Positions 6,222 through 11,366 of a DNA stretch of 11,366 bases are shown here, in pieces. Position 1 is the stretch's first letter; each line of letters opens with the position of its first letter. The stretch covers positions 1 through 11,366 of the forward strand of contig CAMLSB010000055.1 of the NCBI GenBank assembly GCA_946482565.1. The letters are read 5' to 3'. The notes under the pieces are model-generated. The model did not search any database. It was not told the origin of the DNA and saw only the letters and a program-made list of their open reading frames with translations. Made by a program: the position numbers and the translations under genes. This DNA is from an uncultured Lysobacteraceae bacterium (GTDB lineage Bacteria; Pseudomonadota; Gammaproteobacteria; Xanthomonadales; Xanthomonadaceae).

Positions 6222-7526
6222 TCAGTGCGCCGCACCGCGATCGCCCCGACTGTCGTCGAACGGGGCGTACGACCAATCATGCAATCGCTGCAGCCGTTCG
6301 CGCGCCACCCCGGGCTGCTCGAAGTAGATCGCGCGCAAGGTCGCGTCGTCCACGTCGGGCCATGCCGCACGGAGATGCGCGGCCGTCGCCCGGCTGGTCG
6401 CGCCGACCTTCTTCGCCTTGCCGATCATCTGCAGCGCATTCGCGACCGCGAACACCGCGACCAGCACGACCAGCGCGGATTGCCAGCGCCGCACCACGCC
6501 CGCCCGGTGCGCGAGCGCCATCAGCCCGAACCAGCCGATCCAGAACACCGACGAGAAGCTGACGTACCGGGTGACGAAGGCCTGCTCCGCGCCGAACGGA
6601 CCCGCGCGGCCCAGCGCCGTGAGCACCGCGGCGAACAGCGCGAAGCCGGCGAATCCCGCCCAGTACAGCGCGATCCGCTCGCGGCGCACGCGCGCGAAGG
6701 CATGGAGGCCCGTGCCGATCGCGGCCAGCGCAAGCCACGGGGCGACGTCGGTGGCGAAGCGCGCCACGCCTCCGCCGAGATAATCGAGGGCATACAGCGC
6801 CAGCTCCGTGGCGCGCGGGAACGCGTCCGCCGAATCGGCCCGCGCGAGTTCCGACCCCCCGACCGGAATCGCCAGCAGCAGCCACGGGAGCGCAAGCCAT
6901 GCGCGGCGACGCCACGGCAGGTCGCGGCGGGCCGCGAGCAGCAGCAGGGCCAGCGGGACCAGGCCAATCGCCGTCGCGAAGCTGAGCCACGCCACGACCG
7001 CGCCGGCGAGCGCGGCCAGGTTGCGCCATCCGTCGAGTCGCCCGGCGCAGAGGTTGGCGACGACCAGCGCGGCTCCAACCAGGCACAGGAACACCGCGAC
7101 CTGCCAGCCCCACTGCAGGTTGGCGAGATGTCCCGGGTATAGCGCGAACAGCAGGATCGCCACGCGCCAGCGCGTGGCGACGCCGTCCGGCAACGCACGA
7201 CGCGCAATCCGGCCGACGATCGCCGCGAACACCATGAGCAGCGTCCAGCTGGCGACGCAGTCCAGCCAGGGCTGGCCGCCCGACAACCAGGTCGTCAGCA
7301 GCAGGGTCGCGTAGGCCGCGGAATGAAGATGGCCACCATGGATGTCCCAGAAGATCGAATGGCCGGACGAGCCGGTGCGCATCGCCTCCACCATCGGGAC
7401 GAGGTCCAGGTGGTCCCACAGCATCATCGGGACGTGCCACCACAACGTCATCCCCAGCAGCGCCAGGGCTGGCAGGACGAATGCAGCCATCAGGATCCGC
7501 GACTCGCGCGACGCGAGCCGGCTCAC
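6222..7526 (-). CDS. Polytopic membrane protein, GT-C glycosyltransferase-like
   Basis: About 434 residues with roughly ten to twelve membrane helices and a soluble C-terminal tail of about 65 residues. No named family is certain. After the first helix (about 12-30) comes a loop with WDHLD (Asp38, Asp41) and WDIHGGHLH (60-68), the place where GT-C enzymes carry metal- or substrate-binding acidic residues. The tail ends RAIYFEQPGVARERLQRLHDWSYAPF, resembling tails of uncharacterised GT-C-like proteins I recall. GTG 7526 is chosen because it overlaps the upstream TGA (GTGA) and has GGTGGAA about 8 nt before it; ATG 7490 is an alternative. Coupling to the glycosyltransferase gene suggests a shared glycan or lipid-carrier task; the substrate is unknown. 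Confidence 0.8.
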   Translation of the reverse strand: MSRLASRESRILMAAFVLPALALLGMTLWWHVPMMLWDHLDLVPMVEAMRTGSSGHSIFWDIHGGHLHSAAYATLLLTTWLSGGQPWLDCVASWTLLMVFAAIVGRIARRALPDGVATRWRVAILLFALYPGHLANLQWGWQVAVFLCLVGAALVVANLCAGRLDGWRNLAALAGAVVAWLSFATAIGLVPLALLLLAARRDLPWRRRAWLALPWLLLAIPVGGSELARADSADAFPRATELALYALDYLGGGVARFATDVAPWLALAAIGTGLHAFARVRRERIALYWAGFAGFALFAAVLTALGRAGPFGAEQAFVTRYVSFSSVFWIGWFGLMALAHRAGVVRRWQSALVVLVAVFAVANALQMIGKAKKVGATSRATAAHLRAAWPDVDDATLRAIYFEQPGVARERLQRLHDWSYAPFDDSRGDRGAAH

Positions 7527-9412
7527 GGCGCGATTTCCACCGAGGGCCCGCTCCAGGTTTCGCGACTGCCGTCGCCGCCTTCCAGCACCAGCCCGAGCCA
7601 GTGGCGGCCCGGTGCGGTGCCGGGCACGTCGATGCGCGCGGAAAACGCGGCATGGGCCACGCCGGGGTCGCGTGAACCGCCGTGCCAGAAGCGCGGCACC
7701 CACGCGTTGGCGATGCCGTGCTCGGCGGCAGCGACCGGCTTGCCGTCAAGCGTGACCGTGACGCGTGCGACGCCTGCGATGTCCTTTACTGCCCAGCCTT
7801 CGACGGTGAACGGCATGCGCACGGTCGCGCCGGCCTGCGGCAGCGAGATGCTGGCCACCGCGGGCGGGATGCAGGTGGCGTCTCCTGCTCCCGCACGCAG
7901 CGGGAACAGCAGGAAGCGCTGCGCGCCGTGGTCGACGTCGACCGCGCCCGGCGCCGGCAGCGACCCCGCGGCGGCGCAGGCGAAGCGGAAGCGCTCCGGC
8001 AAGTCGCTGAACTTGACATCGGTCGCACCCAGGACGAGCAGCGCCGGGCGCTGCAGCCGCGCGCCCGGCACGGGCACCTGCAATCCCCACAGGCGCAGCT
8101 GTGGCGCGCGGCCGTGCTTGTGGTTGAGCGGATGGTCGAGCACGGCGATGTCCGGATCGCCGAGCAGGAAACCCAGCTCGGCGCCGATCTTGAAGTCGTC
8201 GGCGACGACGCGCGTGCCCGGCGGCATCGCCGCGAGTTGCGCGCGCACCGCGTCGGCGAGCGCGGACCAGCCGGCGAAATTCGACGGATACCAGCGCGTC
8301 TCCGCCGTACGCGCGCGCGCGGCGGGAAGCGCGATCGCCGCGTAGCCAGCGAACGCCAGCGCCAGCCCGCAGGCCAGCAGCGCGAGCGTCGCGCGGCGCC
8401 AGCGTGGTCCCCATGCTGCGAGTACGCCCGGCACCAGCGGCAGCAGCGCGAGCATGCCCTGCAGCGGCCAGTGGAAACTCACCCGCTCGTCGTCCGCGAA
8501 GAAGCCCAGCGCGAAGAACGCGAGCACGAACAGCGCGCCGTTCAGCGCAAGGGAGCGCGAGCGCGGATCCGCATCGCGGCGATGCCGCCACGCGGCGGCC
8601 GCGAACGCGGCGAACAGCAGCGGCGTCGCGAGCAGCGCCTGCAGCAGCACGAAGCGCACGCCGTCGGCATGGAACGCCCACGGATGCCGGTCCACCAGCT
8701 GGAACCGCAGTCCGGCTTCGGCATGCGCGACGTTCCAGGCCAGCAGCGGCACCCAGGACAGCGCGCCGGCGGCGATCGCGAGCCACACGCGCGGATCGCG
8801 CAGCACCGCGCGTCCGCGCGCCGACGCCAGCAGCGCGATCGCGCCGACGCCGACGATCGCGGCGAAACGGTAGTGGCTGAGCCCGCCCATCACCAGGCCG
8901 AGCGCGAGTTCGCCGGCGGCGACCGCGTCGACGCGCTGCAGGAGGCGCGTGCCGGCATGCAGGCACAGCAACGCGGCCACGGTCATCGCCACGTCGGGCA
9001 GCGCGAGCATGCCGAGCGTGCCCGACAGCGGCAGCAGCAAGGCGAGAAGACCGGCGCGCCATCCCGCTTCCGTTCCCGCGATGCGGCGCGCGATCGCGGC
9101 GACGAGCCAGGGCACGCAGGCCGCCAGCAGCAGGAACGGCGCGCGCAACGCGAGCGCATGCTGGCCGCCGACCTCCACGCCCAACCGCGCCAGCCATGCA
9201 GTCAGCGCCGGCAGGTCGGAATACGCCCAGCCCGGATGCATGCCTTCCTGCCAGTAGAAGGCTTCGTCGACGAACAGGGGCAGGCACGCGGCCAGCACGG
9301 CCTTCGCCGCGAACAGCAGCGTCCACAGGCCGATGAACCACGCGGCCGCCGGCGACGACGGGGCCCCCGATGGTCGCCCTGCCCGTTCCGTGCCCGCCGT
9401 CGCTTCCCGCAT
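7523..9412 (-). CDS. ArnT/PMT-like GT-C glycosyltransferase with C-terminal Ig-like domain
   Basis: Integral membrane glycosyltransferase of the GT39/GT83 type, which moves a sugar from a polyprenyl-phosphate carrier to a periplasmic acceptor. Of 629 residues, the first helix spans about 25-46 and is followed by the catalytic-loop signature VDEAFYWQEG (Asp49, Glu50) and HPGWAYSDLPALTAWLARLG. More helices run to about residue 370, then comes a soluble region (about 375-515). Residues 516-629 look like an Ig-like beta domain (VEGWAVKDIAGVARVTVTLDG), an addition ArnT itself lacks. The ATG at 9412 has GAGG about 9 nt upstream. It is divergent from the MoxR gene by 27 bp, and its stop overlaps the next gene's start. 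Sugar and acceptor cannot be told from sequence. Confidence 0.88.
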   Translation of the reverse strand: MREATAGTERAGRPSGAPSSPAAAWFIGLWTLLFAAKAVLAACLPLFVDEAFYWQEGMHPGWAYSDLPALTAWLARLGVEVGGQHALALRAPFLLLAACVPWLVAAIARRIAGTEAGWRAGLLALLLPLSGTLGMLALPDVAMTVAALLCLHAGTRLLQRVDAVAAGELALGLVMGGLSHYRFAAIVGVGAIALLASARGRAVLRDPRVWLAIAAGALSWVPLLAWNVAHAEAGLRFQLVDRHPWAFHADGVRFVLLQALLATPLLFAAFAAAAWRHRRDADPRSRSLALNGALFVLAFFALGFFADDERVSFHWPLQGMLALLPLVPGVLAAWGPRWRRATLALLACGLALAFAGYAAIALPAARARTAETRWYPSNFAGWSALADAVRAQLAAMPPGTRVVADDFKIGAELGFLLGDPDIAVLDHPLNHKHGRAPQLRLWGLQVPVPGARLQRPALLVLGATDVKFSDLPERFRFACAAAGSLPAPGAVDVDHGAQRFLLFPLRAGAGDATCIPPAVASISLPQAGATVRMPFTVEGWAVKDIAGVARVTVTLDGKPVAAAEHGIANAWVPRFWHGGSRDPGVAHAAFSARIDVPGTAPGRHWLGLVLEGGDGSRETWSGPSVEIAP

Positions 9413-9427
9413 CGTTCGCTGCCTCGC

Positions 9428-9433
9428 TACACT
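9428..9433 (+). promoter_or_regulatory. Candidate -10 box for a leaderless MoxR mRNA
   Basis: TACACT (4 of 6 to TATAAT) ends exactly 6 nt before the A of the MoxR ATG at 9440, so standard spacing puts +1 on the start codon itself. No -35 is convincing at 16-18 bp upstream, and no ribosome site precedes the ATG, which fits leaderless translation. Confidence 0.4.
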
Positions 9434-9439
9434 CGGCGC

Positions 9440-10390
9440 ATGTCCACGACACCGGCCGGCACCATGCTAACCGAGCCGCTGCGCGCCGCGCTGCAGGCCG
9501 CCCTCGACCAGGTCAATGCGCTGGTGCTCGGCAAGCCGCAGGAAGTGCGGCTGGCCTTCGTCGCGCTGCTATCCGATGGCCACCTGCTGATCGAGGACCT
9601 GCCCGGCCTGGGCAAGACCACCCTCGCCCATGCGCTGGCCGCGACCTTCGGGCTCGGGTTCCAGCGCGTGCAGTTCACCTCCGACCTGCTGCCCTCCGAC
9701 ATCGTCGGCGTGTCGGTGTACGACGCGCAGGCGCGGCGCTTCGAGTTCCACCCGGGGCCGGTGTTCGCGCACGTGCTGCTGGCCGACGAGATCAACCGCG
9801 CGCCGCCGCGCACGCAAAGCGCGCTGCTCGAGGCGATGGCCGAACACCAGGTAACGGTGGACGGCACCACGCATGCGCTGCCGGATCCGTTCTTCGTGAT
9901 CGCGACGCAGAACCCGGTGGACCTGGCGGGCACGTATCCGCTGCCGGATTCGCAGCTCGACCGCTTCCTGCTGCGGCTGGCGCTCGGTTATCCGGGCGAG
10001 GCGGCGGAGCGCGCCCTGCTCGCCGGCGTCGACCGCCGCGAGCTGATCGCGCGCGCGATGCCGCTGCTCGGCGCGGCCGACGTGCTCGCGCTGCGCGCAG
10101 CGGTGTCCGGCGTGCACGCCAGCGACGCGCTGCTGCATTACGTGCAGGCGCTGCTGCACCGCAGCCGCACCCATCCCGGCGTGCGCGTCGGCCTCTCGCC
10201 GCGCGCCGGCATCGCGCTGCTGCGCGCCGCGCGCGCGTACGCGCTGCTGCTCGGCCGCGGGCACGCGCTGCCGGAAGACGTGCAGGCGCTCTTCGGCGCC
10301 GTGGCCGCGCACCGGCTGGTGCCGGACGGCGACGCGGGCGATCCGTCGGCGCTGGCGAAGGCGATCCTGCACGCGGTGCCGGTGGACTGA
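9440..10390 (+). CDS. MoxR-family AAA+ ATPase
   Basis: Cytoplasmic AAA+ ATPase of the MoxR group, thought to act as a chaperone for membrane or secreted partners encoded beside it. The 316 residues carry Walker A in EDLPGLGKTT (Lys59, Thr60), Walker B LLADEIN (Asp116, Glu117), sensor 1 VIATQNP (Asn158), QLDRF (172-176) and sensor 2 LSPRAG (Arg255), in the usual MoxR order and at usual length. The frame is open for 586 codons upstream, but that stretch is antisense to the glycosyltransferase; homology begins near residue 15, so ATG 9440 (or ATG 9464, codon 9) is the start. One base separates its stop from the DUF58 start. MoxR-DUF58-transglutaminase is a conserved gammaproteobacterial trio. 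Confidence 0.95.
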   Translation: MSTTPAGTMLTEPLRAALQAALDQVNALVLGKPQEVRLAFVALLSDGHLLIEDLPGLGKTTLAHALAATFGLGFQRVQFTSDLLPSDIVGVSVYDAQARRFEFHPGPVFAHVLLADEINRAPPRTQSALLEAMAEHQVTVDGTTHALPDPFFVIATQNPVDLAGTYPLPDSQLDRFLLRLALGYPGEAAERALLAGVDRRELIARAMPLLGAADVLALRAAVSGVHASDALLHYVQALLHRSRTHPGVRVGLSPRAGIALLRAARAYALLLGRGHALPEDVQALFGAVAAHRLVPDGDAGDPSALAKAILHAVPVD

Positions 10391-10391
10391 C

Positions 10392-11330
10392 ATGGCCGCG
10401 CGGCTGCGCCGCCGGTTCGCGAACTGGGCTCGGCCGCGGCAGGCGGAAGCCTTGCCGGTGCGGATCGACCGGCGCCGCGTGTACGTGCTGCCGACGCGCT
10501 TCGGGCTGTTCTTCGCGCTGCTGCTCGCGGCGATGGGCCTGGGCGCGCTCAACTACAACAACAACCCCGCGCTGCTGCTGGCGCTGCTGCTCGCCGGCGT
10601 CGCCAATGCGAGCCTGCTCGCCGCGCACCTGCAGTTGTCGGGCCTGGAAGTCGCTGCGGTCGGCGCCGAACCAGTCGCGGCGGGTGCGCCACTGGCCCTG
10701 CGCGTGCAACTGCGCGCGGCGCCGGACCGCGAACGCCGCGGACTGCGCGTCGCGCTGGGCGATGCAGCCGCGACCGTCGCGCTCGAGGACGGCGCGGCGG
10801 TCGCGACGCTCGCCGTGCCGACGACGCGACGCGGCTGGCTCGAGCCCGGGCGGCTGGCGCTGTCCACCACGCGCCCGCTCGGCCTCGCGCGCGCCTGGGC
10901 CTACGCGTGGCCCGGCACGCCGCTGCTGGTCTATCCTGCACCGGAAATGCACGGCCCGTCGCTGCCACGCGGCGGCGAAGGCGCGGCCGCGCGCCTGGAT
11001 CCCGCCGGCGACGACGTCCACCACCTGCGCGCCTATCGCCGCGGCGATCCGCGCCGCGCGATCGCGTGGAAGCCGTCGGCGCGGCGCGATGCGTTGCTCG
11101 TGCGCGAATACGAACAGCCGCAGGGCCGCGAGGTCGTGCTCGACTGGGACGCACTCGCGCCGCTCGACACCGAAGCGCGCATCCGCCGCCTCGCGCGCTG
11201 GGTGGACGACGCCGAACGCCAGGGCCGCCGCTATCGCCTGCAACTGCGCGGCCAGCCGCCGCTCGGGCCGGATCTCGGGCCACGCCATCGCCATGCCTGC
11301 CTGCGCGCGCTCGCGCTGCTGCCCGGATGA
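10392..11330 (+). CDS. DUF58 membrane protein
   Basis: Conserved partner of MoxR ATPases with unknown biochemical role. The 312 residues show a basic N-terminus, two membrane helices (about 36-52 and 57-78), then a cytoplasmic part with the DUF58 signature at 208-241 (DVHHLRAYRRGDPRRAIAWK followed by ARRDALLVREYE). The following VVLDWDAL (248-255) sits where larger DUF58 proteins have a von Willebrand A-like metal site, but DxSxS is not present, so metal binding is unlikely. The ATG is one base after the MoxR stop, and its own stop overlaps the next ATG (ATGA). Probably co-translated and in complex with its neighbours. Confidence 0.93.
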   Translation: MAARLRRRFANWARPRQAEALPVRIDRRRVYVLPTRFGLFFALLLAAMGLGALNYNNNPALLLALLLAGVANASLLAAHLQLSGLEVAAVGAEPVAAGAPLALRVQLRAAPDRERRGLRVALGDAAATVALEDGAAVATLAVPTTRRGWLEPGRLALSTTRPLGLARAWAYAWPGTPLLVYPAPEMHGPSLPRGGEGAAARLDPAGDDVHHLRAYRRGDPRRAIAWKPSARRDALLVREYEQPQGREVVLDWDALAPLDTEARIRRLARWVDDAERQGRRYRLQLRGQPPLGPDLGPRHRHACLRALALLPG

Positions 11331-11366
11331 GCGTGCGCGCCGCCACGCTTCCGCTCGATCCGCGCG
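11327..11366 (+). CDS. Start of third gene of the MoxR operon, probably TgpA-type transglutaminase
   Basis: Only 13 codons are present (MSVRAATLPLDPR), too few to identify. The ATG overlaps the DUF58 stop as ATGA, the pattern of a coupled operon gene. In related genomes the gene after MoxR and DUF58 commonly encodes a DUF3488/transglutaminase-like membrane protein (TgpA in Pseudomonas aeruginosa). The assignment rests on position alone. Confidence 0.55.
   Translation, partial: MSVRAATLPLDPR

Noticed and set aside
6213..6224. Bidirectional terminator between the convergent Maf and membrane-protein genes
   Set aside because: Only 6 bp separate the stops and no stem with a T-run is visible there; termination must occur inside the facing genes or by Rho.
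7682..9439. Long open extension upstream of and in frame with the MoxR ATPase, suggesting a fusion
   Set aside because: It is wholly antisense to the glycosyltransferase gene except for the last 27 bp, and MoxR proteins begin where ATG 9440 begins.
9792..11294. 500-codon minus-strand open frame under MoxR and DUF58
   Set aside because: Low-complexity Arg/Ala/Pro product opposite two clear genes; a shadow.
10640..11330. Von Willebrand A-type metal site in DUF58
   Set aside because: LDWDAL lacks the DxSxS pattern; this short DUF58 form is ordinary next to TgpA-type genes.

Overview
The window looks like ordinary chromosome of a high-GC gammaproteobacterium, most likely the Lysobacter/Luteimonas/Xanthomonas group (Xanthomonadales). 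The reasons are the uniformly GC-rich third codon positions, the gene order around the fatty-acid cluster, and how closely FabH, FabD, FabG, AcpP and YceD resemble remembered xanthomonad proteins. The placement is from memory and was not searched. I see no rRNA, tRNA, CRISPR array, insertion sequence or phage gene.

Left part (1-5149, all on the minus strand): a fatty-acid and ribosome operon read right to left as yceD (DUF177), rpmF (L32), fabH, fabD, fabG, acpP, fabF. fabF is cut by the window edge after 363 codons. FabD loads malonyl onto AcpP, FabH makes the first C-C bond, FabF elongates and FabG does the first reduction. plsX, which separates rpmF from fabH in E. coli, is absent. A near-perfect sigma70-type promoter (TTGACA, 17 bp, TAACAT) sits directly before yceD and would give only about 4 nt of leader. 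Every gap of 70 bp or more in the operon holds a strong GC-rich stem-loop, while the two 10-bp junctions have none. This suggests the genes are expressed at different levels from one operon, with AcpP probably the highest.

Middle (5150-6215, plus strand): a structured divergent intergenic region, then a small membrane-anchored coiled-coil protein of unknown function (TTG start), then a Maf/YceF-type nucleotide pyrophosphatase. yceF lying divergent to yceD-rpmF also occurs in E. coli.

Right-middle (6222-9412, minus strand): two coupled polytopic membrane proteins. The first is an ArnT/PMT-like GT-C glycosyltransferase carrying an extra C-terminal Ig-like domain. The second is a roughly 434-residue GT-C-like protein whose GTG start overlaps the stop of the first. 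They probably act on a lipid-linked sugar at the periplasmic face, but donor and acceptor are unknown.

Right end (9440-11366, plus strand): a MoxR-type AAA+ ATPase, a DUF58 membrane protein, and the first 13 codons of a third gene, probably a TgpA-type (DUF3488/transglutaminase) membrane protein. The genes are packed with 1 bp between them or with overlap. The ATPase may be translated from a leaderless mRNA.

I found no clear undescribed system. The best leads are the near-leaderless start of the fab operon, the pattern of intercistronic hairpins, and the two-gene GT-C unit.
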